From Lachnospiraceae bacterium (GTDB lineage Bacteria > Bacillota > Clostridia > Lachnospirales > Lachnospiraceae): a stretch of DNA of 64,000 bases. Every line of letters starts with the position of its first letter. Position 1 is the first letter of the stretch. The DNA is taken from assembly GCA_017622845.1 (NCBI GenBank), contig JAGAQJ010000074.1, forward strand, positions 1-64,000, given 5' to 3'. Of this stretch, positions 53,680-62,599 are shown one piece after another. A program made the translations under genes and the position numbers. The notes under the pieces were generated by a model that was given only the letters and a program-made list of their open reading frames with translations, had not been told where the DNA came from and did no database searches.

Positions 53680-54006
53680 ATGCTTCGGATTTTTGGTAGG
53701 ACAGGGTACATTTTTACAGACAAGAAGAATCCTAAGTGGGGAATTATGGCATCCATTCTGGGATTGATTGCAATTGTGTCTATTTGTCTGGCGGTTCATT
53801 TGACATATCTGAACCAGGGAGCTGCGAGGATGCAGTATGGCGCGGCAGTGCTTCTTGCCATGATTTATGCGGCTGCAGGTTTGATACTTGGCATTCGCTC
53901 ATTGTCAGAAAAGGATATTTTCAAAGTATTTCCGGTCTTAGGAATCGTGTTGAGCCTGCTGGCAGTGGCAGCAGGCGGCATTATTTTGTATTTAGGAGTG
54001 GTTTAG
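53680..54006 (+). CDS. Small membrane protein, DUF6142-like
   Basis: A 108-residue protein with an N-terminal GYIFTDKKNPKWGIMASILG and three hydrophobic helices (about 20-42, 50-75 and 82-108). The order of helices and the GIRSLSEKDIFKVFPVLGIV segment resemble the DUF6142 family as I remember it. ATG 53680 is chosen because AAAGG lies at good distance; ATG 53662 and the longer frame to 53590 lack ribosome sites. It ends two bases before the peptidase start, which uses a ribosome site inside this gene. Confidence 0.7.
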   Translation: MLRIFGRTGYIFTDKKNPKWGIMASILGLIAIVSICLAVHLTYLNQGAARMQYGAAVLLAMIYAAAGLILGIRSLSEKDIFKVFPVLGIVLSLLAVAAGGIILYLGVV

Positions 54007-54007
54007 C

Positions 54008-56077
54008 ATGGATATGATAACAGAGAGATATGAGCTTTCCTGTGACAGAATAAAGGAGATTGCGGCGGTACAGGAGACTGCCGGAGATTTCAGAGAATAT
54101 TTTAAGAAAACAGCAGATTTTATCCTGCAGGTGGCAGACATTTGTCAGAATCCGGGAAAAACAGGGGAGCTTGAGAGTCTGAGGGCTCAAAACAGAGCTT
54201 TGTACGAAGATATTTTAGGGGATCAGTATGAGACAAGCTATGCGAATCCATCCTATGCATGCAGCAGGCTCGGAAGGGATTTTGGGCAGCTTTTGTCTTT
54301 CCTGTATACGGAGATCAGGGCTATGATACCATATGCGTATGAAGCAAGGCTTGAGGATATGGCAATCCGTATGGAGCTTTTTGTGGAGGTTTACAATGCC
54401 TTTGCTTATGCGTATTCCGAGGCAGCGCTTCATGCTCTGCCGGAAAAAGCAGCAATTCCGGAGAAGGAGGAGATCAGAGAGACGCTTTACTGGTTTGTCA
54501 GTGATTATTCTGAGACTGCTTCGCAGTGGAGAGTGCGCACCCAGGTGGATGCAGACTGTGATTTTGCTGCAAAGATTATTATGGAAAGCGATTTGAACGA
54601 TATCCGTTACCTGTATCAGTATGGCGAGTTTGTATCCCCTGAGATTGAACAGATGGCGCAGTATTTAAATTCACTTCCCGAGGAGCGGATACAGATGATA
54701 GCAGATACCTATACGGAGGGGTACCGCATCGGCTTTGTCAAGGGAAATAAGGACCTGAGCAAGAAGGAAACGGTGGATATCCGCTATATGCTGGGATTTG
54801 AACGCATTGTCAGGGCTGCGATTCAAAATTTTGCCAAGATGGGATTAAGACCTGCAATTTACAGGGCGAGCAACAGTGTTTTCCATAAAAAGGGAGTCAA
54901 TAAAATCGGATATTTCGGGGCAGATGCCAATAAGCAGTTTTTGTATGACCATAAAGATGATATTGCGCTTTTCCTTGACAAGAAGCTTGTAAACAGAAGG
55001 CTTGAGGTATTGAAGCTTGCTTATGAGGAAGTAAAAGACAAGGCTGCAAAATATGCGGGTCCTGCGGTAATTGAGGTATTTGGCGAGACACCGTTTGCGC
55101 CTGTTTCCAAAAAAGAAGCATGCAGCCTGAGCGCAGAGCAGCAGAAGCTTTCTGCCGAGTATACCGGCGCTTCTGCCGATATTGTCAACCGGTATATTAT
55201 TGGTGAGGAGAGAAGCTTTACGATTATCGCGTTTCCGGTTCCTGATATCGGAGAACATTTCGCGGAGATTTTTGATGAAACGGTGAAATTAAATACATTG
55301 GATTATACCACTTACGAGCGGATACAGGCGGCGATAATCGATACCCTCAATAAGACGAAATACGTGGAAGTCAAGGGCATGAACGGCAACCGGACCGATT
55401 TGCGCGTAGCGCTTTATCCGATATCGGACCCTGAAAAGGAAGCAATATTTGAAAACTGTGTGGCAGATGTGAATATTCCGGTGGGAGAGGTCTTTACATC
55501 ACCTGTTCTGGAAGGAACAAACGGCAAGCTTCATGTCAGCCGCGTATTTCTGAATGAGCTGGAGTACCATAATTTGGAGATTGACTTCCAGGATGGCATG
55601 ATTGCAGACTATACCTGCACCAACTTTGACAGCGAGGAGGAAAACAAGGCGTATGTCAAGGAGAATGTGCTGTACAATCATGACACGCTTCCGATGGGAG
55701 AGTTTGCCATCGGCACGAACACGACAGCCTATATGACGGCTAAAAAGTATAATATAGCAAATCTGTTTCCTATTTTAATAGCTGAGAAGACAGGACCTCA
55801 TTTTGCAGTGGGCGATACCTGCTACTCAAGAAGCGAAGATGTCAGGGTATATAATGAAGACGGCAGGGAGATTGTGGCAAAGGATAATTCCGTATCTGCC
55901 TTGAGAAAAACAGACCCGTCTAAGGCATACTTTGCATGCCATACGGATATTACCATTCCCTATGATGAGCTGGGGTCTATCATAGCATATGATCAAGCCG
56001 GCAATGTATATACAATTATCGAAAAGGGGAGATTTGTGCTGGAAGGAACAGAGGAACTGAATGCTCCTTTTGATTAA
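54008..56077 (+). CDS. M29-type metallopeptidase (aminopeptidase) with an N-terminal extension
   Basis: A 689-residue protein. The C-terminal 270 residues match M29 aminopeptidases: VGEVFTSPVLEGTNGKLHVS (first metal Glu), MGEFAIGTNTTAY (second Glu), GPHFAVGDTCY (His and Tyr) and ACHTDI (His and Asp). Usual M29 enzymes have about 410 residues; here about 270 extra helical residues come first (YELSCDRIKEIAAVQETAGD onwards), with no domain I recognise. No signal peptide. AGGAG precedes ATG 54008. Likely a cytoplasmic peptide trimmer. Confidence 0.78.
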   Translation: MDMITERYELSCDRIKEIAAVQETAGDFREYFKKTADFILQVADICQNPGKTGELESLRAQNRALYEDILGDQYETSYANPSYACSRLGRDFGQLLSFLYTEIRAMIPYAYEARLEDMAIRMELFVEVYNAFAYAYSEAALHALPEKAAIPEKEEIRETLYWFVSDYSETASQWRVRTQVDADCDFAAKIIMESDLNDIRYLYQYGEFVSPEIEQMAQYLNSLPEERIQMIADTYTEGYRIGFVKGNKDLSKKETVDIRYMLGFERIVRAAIQNFAKMGLRPAIYRASNSVFHKKGVNKIGYFGADANKQFLYDHKDDIALFLDKKLVNRRLEVLKLAYEEVKDKAAKYAGPAVIEVFGETPFAPVSKKEACSLSAEQQKLSAEYTGASADIVNRYIIGEERSFTIIAFPVPDIGEHFAEIFDETVKLNTLDYTTYERIQAAIIDTLNKTKYVEVKGMNGNRTDLRVALYPISDPEKEAIFENCVADVNIPVGEVFTSPVLEGTNGKLHVSRVFLNELEYHNLEIDFQDGMIADYTCTNFDSEEENKAYVKENVLYNHDTLPMGEFAIGTNTTAYMTAKKYNIANLFPILIAEKTGPHFAVGDTCYSRSEDVRVYNEDGREIVAKDNSVSALRKTDPSKAYFACHTDITIPYDELGSIIAYDQAGNVYTIIEKGRFVLEGTEELNAPFD

Positions 56078-56085
56078 ATGGAAAA

Positions 56086-56126
56086 TAAAAAATTATCGCG
56101 GACCAAAATTCGCGGTAATTTTTTGT
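56086..56126 (+). terminator. Intrinsic terminator after the peptidase
   Basis: AAAAAATTATCGCG pairs with CGCGGTAATTTTTT (one G-U pair) and ends in the T run. Confidence 0.8.
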
Positions 56127-56135
56127 CGTTTTAAG

Positions 56136-56164
56136 TTGACGTATGAAAGTATTATTTGTAAACT
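56136..56164 (+). promoter_or_regulatory. purE operon promoter
   Basis: TTGACG (56136-56141), 17-bp spacer, TAAACT (56159-56164). No PurR box or purine riboswitch was recognised. The leader carries a hairpin at 56204-56237. Confidence 0.5.
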
Positions 56165-56203
56165 ATAAGTGAATGTGCACTGCTTTGGCTGATGCACAGT
56201 AAA

Positions 56204-56237
56204 GGTAGCAGGAAGCCGTAAGGCTGAATTGCTGCCA
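56204..56237 (+). promoter_or_regulatory. Hairpin in the purE leader, shared short motif
   Basis: GGTAGCAGGAAGCCGTAAGG and the following bases fold as AGCC-GTAA-GGCT (GNRA-type loop), closed by GGTAGCA with TGCTGCC. The motif AACAGGAAGCCGNAAG recurs at about 6939 and at 58424, the latter over the purN stop codon. Confidence 0.45.
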
Positions 56238-56261
56238 ATAAAGATTTTCAGGAGGTTTATT

Positions 56262-56771
56262 ATGGCACAGGTTGGTATTGTTATGGGATCTGATTCAGAT
56301 ATGCCTGTTATGGCAAAGGCAGCAGATATATTGGAGGAGCTTGGCGTTTCCTATGAGATGAAGATTATCTCGGCTCACAGAGAACCGGAAGTATTTTTCG
56401 AGTATGCGAAGACAGCAGAAGAAAAGGGATTTAAGGTAATCATCGCAGGAGCAGGTATGGCAGCTCATCTGCCGGGAATGTGTGCAGCTATTTTCCCGAT
56501 GCCTGTGATTGGCATACCGATGCATACAACCTCGCTTGGCGGCCGTGATTCCCTTTACTCGATTGTACAGATGCCGTCCGGGATTCCGGTAGCGACAGTA
56601 GCAATTAACGGAGGTGCAAATGCCGGACTTCTTGCGGCAAAGATTCTTGCAACCTCTGACGCGGAGCTTCTTGCAAAACTTAAGGAGTACTCAGCAAAGC
56701 TCAAAGAGCAGGTAATGGCAAAAGATGCCAGACTTCAGGAGATTGGTTATCAGGAATACCTTAAGAAATAG
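56262..56771 (+). CDS. purE: N5-carboxyaminoimidazole ribonucleotide mutase
   Basis: A 169-residue class I PurE (EC 5.4.99.18) of purine synthesis. VGIVMGSDSDMPVM, SAHREPEVFFEYA and AGAGMAAHLPGMCAA are the family's active-site loops. AGGAGG precedes ATG 56262; the longer frame to 56229 lacks a ribosome site. The usual partner purK is not in the window. First gene of a purine group. Confidence 0.96.
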   Translation: MAQVGIVMGSDSDMPVMAKAADILEELGVSYEMKIISAHREPEVFFEYAKTAEEKGFKVIIAGAGMAAHLPGMCAAIFPMPVIGIPMHTTSLGGRDSLYSIVQMPSGIPVATVAINGGANAGLLAAKILATSDAELLAKLKEYSAKLKEQVMAKDARLQEIGYQEYLKK

Positions 56772-56811
56772 TCACGCTTTCACAATAATATATTAAAATT
56801 TGGAGGAAATT

Positions 56812-57837
56812 ATGGATTACAAGAACGCAGGTGTTGATATTGAAGCCGGATATAAGTCAGTGGAGCTTATGAAAAAGCATGTAAAGGAGACGATGAGACC
56901 CGAGGTACTCGGAGGAATCGGAGGCTTTTCAGGAGCTTTTTCCATGGAAAAGTTTAAGGATATGGAAAAACCGACACTTGTTTCCGGCACAGACGGAGTG
57001 GGAACAAAGATTAAGCTGGCATTTTTGATGGACAAGCACGATACGGTAGGTATCGACTGTGTCGCAATGTGTGTCAATGATATAGCATGTGCGGGCGGAG
57101 AGCCGCTGTTTTTCCTTGATTATATTGCATGCGGCAAGAATGAGCCGGAAAAAATCGCGACAATCGTAAAGGGTGTTGCTGAGGGCTGCAAGCAGTGCGG
57201 CGCAGCGCTGATTGGCGGAGAAACTGCGGAGCACCCGGGACTGATGCCTGAGGACGAGTATGACCTTGCAGGCTTTGCAGTTGGTGTGGTTGATGAGAAG
57301 GATTTGATTACCGGTGCGGACCTCAAGGCAGGAGATGTGCTGATCGGCATTGCTTCAAGCGGTGTGCACAGCAATGGCTTCTCCCTTGTCAGAAAGGTAT
57401 TTGACATGACGAAGGAGAGCCTGGATACATATTATGACGAGCTTGGAAAAACACTCGGCGAGGCGCTTATCGAGCCGACAATCATTTATGTAAAGGCGCT
57501 TAAGAGTGTTAAGGATTCCGGAGTCAGAATCAAAGCATGCAGTCATATTACAGGCGGCGGTTTCTATGAGAATGTGCCGAGAATGCTTCATGACGGTGTG
57601 CATGCAGTGATTCGGAAGGACAGCTATGAGGTGCCTGCAATCTTTAAGCTGCTGCAGAAAAAGGGAAATATCGACGAGCATATGATGTACAATACGTACA
57701 ATATGGGTATCGGTATGATTGTTGCAGCAGACCCTTCTGATGCGGACAAGACGATGGAAGCAATCAGGGCAGCAGGCGAGACCTGCTATGTAATCGGTGA
57801 AATCAAGGACGGAGAAAAGGGAGTAACACTATGCTAA
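56812..57837 (+). CDS. purM: Phosphoribosylformylglycinamidine cyclo-ligase
   Basis: A 341-residue AIR synthetase (EC 6.3.3.1). It starts [20 protein letters not shown] and shows [35 protein letters not shown] and [20 protein letters not shown] precedes ATG 56812. It overlaps purN by 7 bp, so the two are translationally coupled. Confidence 0.96.
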   Translation: MDYKNAGVDIEAGYKSVELMKKHVKETMRPEVLGGIGGFSGAFSMEKFKDMEKPTLVSGTDGVGTKIKLAFLMDKHDTVGIDCVAMCVNDIACAGGEPLFFLDYIACGKNEPEKIATIVKGVAEGCKQCGAALIGGETAEHPGLMPEDEYDLAGFAVGVVDEKDLITGADLKAGDVLIGIASSGVHSNGFSLVRKVFDMTKESLDTYYDELGKTLGEALIEPTIIYVKALKSVKDSGVRIKACSHITGGGFYENVPRMLHDGVHAVIRKDSYEVPAIFKLLQKKGNIDEHMMYNTYNMGIGMIVAADPSDADKTMEAIRAAGETCYVIGEIKDGEKGVTLC

Positions 57838-58427
57838 GAGTATGCGTATGCGTATCCGGAGGCGGCACGAATCTGCAGGCAATTATGGATGCGATAGATT
57901 CCGGCAGGATTACCAACACACAGATTGTGAGAGTAATCAGCAACAATAAGGGAGCTTTTGCGCTTGAGAGGGCGCGGAGTAAGGGAATTGACGCGGTCGC
58001 CGTATCACCGAAGGATTATGAGGACAGGGAGCTTTTTAATGAGGCATTGACACGTTGTGTGGATGAAGCCGGGCCTGATTTAATCGTGCTTGCAGGATTT
58101 TTGGTGGTGCTTCCCATGATGATAATCAAAAAATACGAGGGACGTATCATCAATATTCACCCGTCATTGATTCCGTCTTTCTGCGGAAAAGGCTTCTATG
58201 GGCTGAGAGTGCATGAGGCAGCCCTGGAGCGCGGAGTAAAGGTTACCGGTGCGACAGTGCATTTCGTAGATGAGGGAACAGATACCGGTCCGATTATCTT
58301 GCAGAAGGCTGTGGAGGTACTGCCTGATGATACGCCAAAGACACTCCAGCAGAGGGTGATGGAGCAGGCGGAATGGCAGATACTGCCGCAGGCGATTCAT
58401 ATGATTGCAAACGGTCAGATAAAGTAA
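57831..58427 (+). CDS. purN: Phosphoribosylglycinamide formyltransferase
   Basis: A 198-residue GAR transformylase (EC 2.1.2.2). [20 protein letters not shown] at the start, the folate-site segment [19 protein letters not shown] with Asn and His, and [16 protein letters not shown] are typical. GGAG before ATG 57831 lies inside purM. The stop codon sits in a short hairpin with AGCC-GAA-GGCT. Confidence 0.95.
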   Translation: MLRVCVCVSGGGTNLQAIMDAIDSGRITNTQIVRVISNNKGAFALERARSKGIDAVAVSPKDYEDRELFNEALTRCVDEAGPDLIVLAGFLVVLPMMIIKKYEGRIINIHPSLIPSFCGKGFYGLRVHEAALERGVKVTGATVHFVDEGTDTGPIILQKAVEVLPDDTPKTLQQRVMEQAEWQILPQAIHMIANGQIK

Positions 58428-58485
58428 CAGGAAGCCGAAGGCTCGATGGAAATTCGGTTAGAGAAAAAGGAAAGGACAATAGATT

Positions 58486-59760
58486 ATGAAGGTTTTAATC
58501 GTAGGAAGCGGCGGAAGAGAGCATGCAATTGCTGTAAGCGTGGCAAAAAGTCCGAAGGTTGATAAGATATATTGCGCACCCGGAAATGCCGGAATTGGTC
58601 AGATTGCAGAATGCGTGGCAATCGGTGCGATGGAATTTGACAAACTCGTGGCATTTGCAAAGGAAAAAGAGATTGATCTTACTATTATCGGTATGGACGA
58701 CCCTCTGGTAGGCGGTGTGGTTGATGCATTTGAGGCAGAGGGCTTAAGAGTCTTCGGGCCAAGAAAGAATGCAGCGATTCTGGAAGGCTCCAAGGCATTT
58801 TCCAAGGATTTGATGAAAAAGTATAACATTCCTACAGCAGCATATGAGAACTTTGATGATGCGGATAAGGCGCTGGCTTATCTGGAGACAGCAGATTTTC
58901 CTATCGTGTTAAAGGCGGATGGTCTGGCGCTTGGAAAGGGTGTGTTAATCTGCAATACGCTTGAGGAGGCAAAGGACGGCGTCAAATCCATTATGCTTGA
59001 CAAACAGTTCGGCGCAGCCGGAAACCGTATGGTTATTGAGGAATTTATGACCGGACGTGAAGTGTCGGTGCTTTCTTATGTAGACGGAAAGACCATCAAG
59101 ACGATGACTTCTGCACAGGATCACAAGCGTGCCAAGGATGGTGATCAGGGACTCAATACCGGAGGCATGGGAACCTTCTCGCCAAGCCCCTTCTACACAG
59201 ATGAGGTAGATGCATTCTGCAAAGAGCATATCTATCAGGCTACCGTTGACGCGATGGCAGCAGAAGGACGCGAATTTAAAGGAATCATCTTCTTTGGACT
59301 GATGCTGACGCAAAAAGGACCAAGAGTGCTGGAATATAATGCAAGATTTGGAGACCCGGAGGCACAGGTTGTACTTCCGCGTATGAAAAATGATATTATT
59401 GAAGTGATGGAGGCATGCATTGACGGAAGGCTCGATGAGACAGACCTTCAGTTTGAAGAGAATGCTGCAGTCTGCGTCGTGCTTGCAAGTGACGGATATC
59501 CTGTTAAATACGACAAGGGACTTGAGATCAGAGGGCTTGAAAATTTTGACGGTCGGGAGGGATATTACTGCTTCCATGCAGGTACCAAACTGGATGACAA
59601 CGGCAGATTTGTCACCAATGGCGGCCGCGTGTTGGGCGTGACAGCGAAGGGAGCAAATCTTAAGGAAGCAAGAGCAAACGCTTATGCGGCAACAGAGTGG
59701 ATTGATTTTGACAACAAGTATATGCGCCACGATATCGGTAAAGCGATAGATGAGGCGTAG
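58486..59760 (+). CDS. purD: Phosphoribosylamine-glycine ligase
   Basis: A 424-residue ATP-grasp enzyme (EC 6.3.4.13). VLIVGSGGREHAIAVSVAKS is the N-terminal domain mark, FPIVLKADGLALGKGV the ATP-grasp loop, and YNARFGDPEAQVVLPRM the metal site. AAGGAAAGG precedes ATG 58486. It ends the purine group; purF, purH, purL and purK are not in the window. The SH3-domain gene follows after 15 bp and may share the transcript. Confidence 0.96.
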   Translation: MKVLIVGSGGREHAIAVSVAKSPKVDKIYCAPGNAGIGQIAECVAIGAMEFDKLVAFAKEKEIDLTIIGMDDPLVGGVVDAFEAEGLRVFGPRKNAAILEGSKAFSKDLMKKYNIPTAAYENFDDADKALAYLETADFPIVLKADGLALGKGVLICNTLEEAKDGVKSIMLDKQFGAAGNRMVIEEFMTGREVSVLSYVDGKTIKTMTSAQDHKRAKDGDQGLNTGGMGTFSPSPFYTDEVDAFCKEHIYQATVDAMAAEGREFKGIIFFGLMLTQKGPRVLEYNARFGDPEAQVVLPRMKNDIIEVMEACIDGRLDETDLQFEENAAVCVVLASDGYPVKYDKGLEIRGLENFDGREGYYCFHAGTKLDDNGRFVTNGGRVLGVTAKGANLKEARANAYAATEWIDFDNKYMRHDIGKAIDEA

Positions 59761-59775
59761 CAGAGGAGTAAAAAG

Positions 59776-61413
59776 ATGAAAAAAAACGGAAGAAACGGTA
59801 TGAAGCATGCACTGGCAGCAGCCCTTTTCTGCATGGTTATGAGTATCGGGATAATATGCTTTGCGGACGAGAAGGGAACTGTGACCGTGGCAAGCGCCAA
59901 GATAAGAGCCTCAGCAGACACATCAAGCGAACAGCTTGGAAGCGTGGCACAGGGAGGCACTGTGGATATTGTTGGCGAGACAACAGGAACAGACGGCAAA
60001 ACATGGTATGAGGTCTATGTAGATGCCAATACAAAGGGCTATATCAGAGCAGACCTTGTCAATAAAAACGGCGGTTCTACAACCTCCAACACAACCTCTG
60101 CAAACCAGGCAGAGACAACTGCTTCATCAATTGAGGCGAAAAAAGGTACGGTCGTCACAAACAATGTGCGTATCAGAAAGGGTGCCTCTACAAGTCATGA
60201 TGTGGTAGCGACAGCAAACCGCGGAATGGTCGTGACAGTTACCGGAGAAGCCAACGGCGCTGATGGAAATAAATGGTATCAGATTTCCTTTACATACAAC
60301 AATAAGGAGATAACCGGTTTTATCCGCTCTGATCTTGTAACTTTTGATAATGTTCCGGCAGATACGGCAACATCAGAGATTACGGGAGAGGAGACTCCGG
60401 AAGAACAGCCGGCGACGGAAGAGGTACCGGAGGAGACACAGCAGCAGGAGGAACCGGAGCAGACAAATCAGTCAGGAAACAACAGCAGCGAAGTGACCCC
60501 TATGCAGGTGGACGAAGTACCCTATATCATGCCCGGTTTTGTTCCGGTTACAATTAAGAGCGGTGATGTAGAGTGCACGGGATATCAGAACGGAAGTTTT
60601 TATATTTTTTATGCGCAGAAGTCAAATGGCGAGCAAGGCTGGTATCTCCTGGATCAGGAGCAGGGGACGTATCAGAGGTATGTTTATACAGCTTCGGGAG
60701 TGACGACACCAAGCGACAGCGGCTCCGTCGGTATCATTCCTCTGATTATTCTTGTAGTGATTATCGTGATACTGGCTGTTGTTGTGGTAATTTTAGTCCT
60801 GAAATTAAGAGAATCTTCAGCTTATGAAGACGACTATGAAGGCGAAGAAGACAGCGAATATCCGGAAGATGATTTGGAAGATATTGAAGAGCTTGAGGAA
60901 GAGGAGGAAGCTGAACCGATAAGACGTCCGGCACCGCAGGGAAGTCCACAGGTCAGGGCGCAGGCAGCAGCGCATCCGGCAAGACGTCCGGTACCGCAGG
61001 GGCAGGCGGCAGCACAGGCGGCAAGGCGTCCGGCACCGCAGGGAACGCCCATGCCCCAGGGAACAAGACCGCAGCAAAGACCGGTAACCGGACAGGGAAC
61101 AGCACCGGTAAGGCGCCCGGCACCGCAGGGAGCCAATATGCCGCAGGGCCAGCAGGCGGCAGCACAGACGGTAAGGCGTCCGGCACCACAGGGAACGCCT
61201 ATGCCCCAGGGAACAAGACCGCAGCAAAGACCAGTAACCGGACAGGGAACAGCACCGGTAAGGCGCCCGGCACCGCAGGGAGCCAATATGCCGCAGAGCC
61301 AGCAGGCGGTAAGACGTCCGGCACCGCAGGCTGACAGACCTCAGCTTCAAAAAGGGTATAAAGCAAAGAACCTGATGGAAGATGATGAGGATATCGATTT
61401 TATGGACATTTAA
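59776..61413 (+). CDS. Membrane protein with two outer SH3 domains and an inner Pro/Gln-rich repeat tail
   Basis: A 545-residue protein. An N-terminal signal or anchor (ALAAALFCMVMSIGIICFA) is followed by two bacterial SH3 domains (about 35-95 and 120-190; VTVASAKIRASADTSSEQLG and VVTNNVRIRKGAS). An acidic linker, another globular part (250-310), and one strong helix (about 316-342, IIPLIILVVIIVILAVVVVI) come next. The cytoplasmic tail is very acidic, then rich in RRPAPQG units. SH3 domains of this kind often bind cell-wall peptides. The tail could recruit a cytoplasmic partner. AGGAG precedes ATG 59776. Confidence 0.82.
   Translation: MKKNGRNGMKHALAAALFCMVMSIGIICFADEKGTVTVASAKIRASADTSSEQLGSVAQGGTVDIVGETTGTDGKTWYEVYVDANTKGYIRADLVNKNGGSTTSNTTSANQAETTASSIEAKKGTVVTNNVRIRKGASTSHDVVATANRGMVVTVTGEANGADGNKWYQISFTYNNKEITGFIRSDLVTFDNVPADTATSEITGEETPEEQPATEEVPEETQQQEEPEQTNQSGNNSSEVTPMQVDEVPYIMPGFVPVTIKSGDVECTGYQNGSFYIFYAQKSNGEQGWYLLDQEQGTYQRYVYTASGVTTPSDSGSVGIIPLIILVVIIVILAVVVVILVLKLRESSAYEDDYEGEEDSEYPEDDLEDIEELEEEEEAEPIRRPAPQGSPQVRAQAAAHPARRPVPQGQAAAQAARRPAPQGTPMPQGTRPQQRPVTGQGTAPVRRPAPQGANMPQGQQAAAQTVRRPAPQGTPMPQGTRPQQRPVTGQGTAPVRRPAPQGANMPQSQQAVRRPAPQADRPQLQKGYKAKNLMEDDEDIDFMDI
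61023..61308 (+). repeat. 150-bp tandem repeat inside the SH3-protein gene
   Basis: The segment from 61023 repeats from 61173 with a 150-bp period (50 codons) and very few base changes. It encodes RRPAPQGTPMPQGTRPQQRP and following residues. The near identity at DNA level points to recent duplication and likely length variation between strains. Confidence 0.85.
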
Positions 61414-61508
61414 CAGAAATACAATAAGTATAGACAAGAAGCCTTGAAAACATGGAACTTTAAGCATTTTACGAGACACACAATAGGAATTTGTAACATA
61501 AGCATGAC

Positions 61509-61537
61509 AAAAGGTCACTTTAATAGTGGCCTTTTTC
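61509..61537 (+). terminator. Intrinsic terminator after the SH3-protein gene
   Basis: AAAAGGTCAC (61509-61518) pairs with GTGGCCTTTT (61526-61535), one G-U pair, then T and C residues. Confidence 0.7.
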
Positions 61538-61712
61538 GATTCAGCAAAAGTATCTGATAAGTGAATAAAGTATTTTTTTGATAGCTAAATGATGCTTGAG
61601 CAATTGGCAGAAGGGAGCAAATCGAATATTCGAACAAACGTCAGGTATCGGACTGAACACATTAGCATTAATTCAAGCATTACAGTTTCGTCATGCTATA
61701 TTATGCTGATTT

Positions 61713-62068
61713 GGAACAATTGTCAGTACACAGAAGGGCAGCAGTCCTATGCTGGAACAGGCTGGCGGAGAATGCTGACATTTTCTTATGGGTGATTTGA
61801 TACATCAGCGAAAATCCGCATGGATGCGGATTTAGGACGAAACGCGTCCATGGACGGCGCGCAGAGTCCGGTCGCGGACGCATTCAAAAACTTTGGCATC
61901 ACCCATTAGAAAATTCGCATTTGGAGTCCAATTGCCTGTACCGGCATAGGACTGCCGACCTTCGTTTGGATTGCGTCCGCCCTATAGAAATGATTGTACA
62001 AACTGCCCTTAGTGAGCAAGCTCCCACGGTCACTTTGCACAATCATTTCTGCATGGCTGAACTGGTAC
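61713..62068 (+). mobile_element. Type 2 palindromic unit with an extra hairpin and a family end
   Basis: Bases 61713-61975 match 41856-42109 closely, in the same orientation. The outer helix has several mismatches here, while the inner helices (ATTTTCTTATGGGTGAT with its partner, AAATCCGC/GCGGATTT) are intact. After it, AGAAATGATTGT (61986-61997) pairs perfectly with ACAATCATTTCT (62039-62050) around a 41-base loop containing GAGCAAGCTC. The right end GGCTGAACTGGTAC (62055-62068) matches the family end. A clear left end is not seen; 61540-61712 is otherwise AT-rich with no gene. Confidence 0.65.
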
Positions 62069-62091
62069 GACACTTTCTAAAAATTTTATAA

Positions 62092-62126
62092 CTTCTCTTG
62101 TATACAGAGAAGCAGTGTGCTACAAT
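62092..62126 (+). promoter_or_regulatory. Promoter with overlapping dyad before the YtrA-type regulator
   Basis: TTGTAT (62098-62103), 17-bp spacer, TACAAT (62121-62126) preceded by TGC. The dyad CTTCTCT (62092-62098) with AGAGAAG (62106-62112) covers the -35 box and is a likely operator of the regulator it precedes. Confidence 0.6.
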
Positions 62127-62166
62127 TTATATAACAGCCGGTTAAAATGAAGGAGCGTGGGCACAT

Positions 62167-62544
62167 ATGTATATAGAGATTGATTTTAACAGTGATGAAG
62201 CCCTTTATCTACAACTGCGCAACCAAATAATAATCGGGATAGCCACGTCTCAGTTTCAGGAAGGGGACGCGCTTCCTTCGGTGAGACAGCTTGCAGATAC
62301 GATTGGTATCAACATGCATACAGTCAATAAGGCATATTCTGTCTTAAAGCAGGAGGGCTTTGTGAAGGTGGACAGAAGAAAGGGTGCAGTGATTGCCATT
62401 GATATAGACAAGATGCAGGCGATCGAGGATTTGAAGCGTGATATGCAGGTATTGCTGGCAAAAAGCAGCTGTAAGCAGATATCGCGTGAAGAGGTTCATG
62501 CACTGATTGATGAGATATACGAGAGCTATGAGAATGAAGGGTGA
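62167..62544 (+). CDS. GntR-family regulator, YtrA subfamily
   Basis: A 125-residue repressor. The winged helix (about 10-72) contains LYLQLRNQIIIGIATSQFQE, LPSVRQLADTIGINMHTVNK and AYSVLKQEGFVKVDRRKGA. A short C-terminal helical tail serves for dimerisation, so there is no separate ligand domain, which defines the YtrA group. Most relatives control ABC transporter genes next to them; here the next gene is clpC, 55 bp downstream. AAGGAG precedes ATG 62167. The dyad over its promoter suggests autoregulation. Confidence 0.88.
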   Translation: MYIEIDFNSDEALYLQLRNQIIIGIATSQFQEGDALPSVRQLADTIGINMHTVNKAYSVLKQEGFVKVDRRKGAVIAIDIDKMQAIEDLKRDMQVLLAKSSCKQISREEVHALIDEIYESYENEG

Positions 62545-62599
62545 GGCATGCATCCTTTTCAACTGATATTATAAAGTATAACATGGAGGCATAAGGGAA

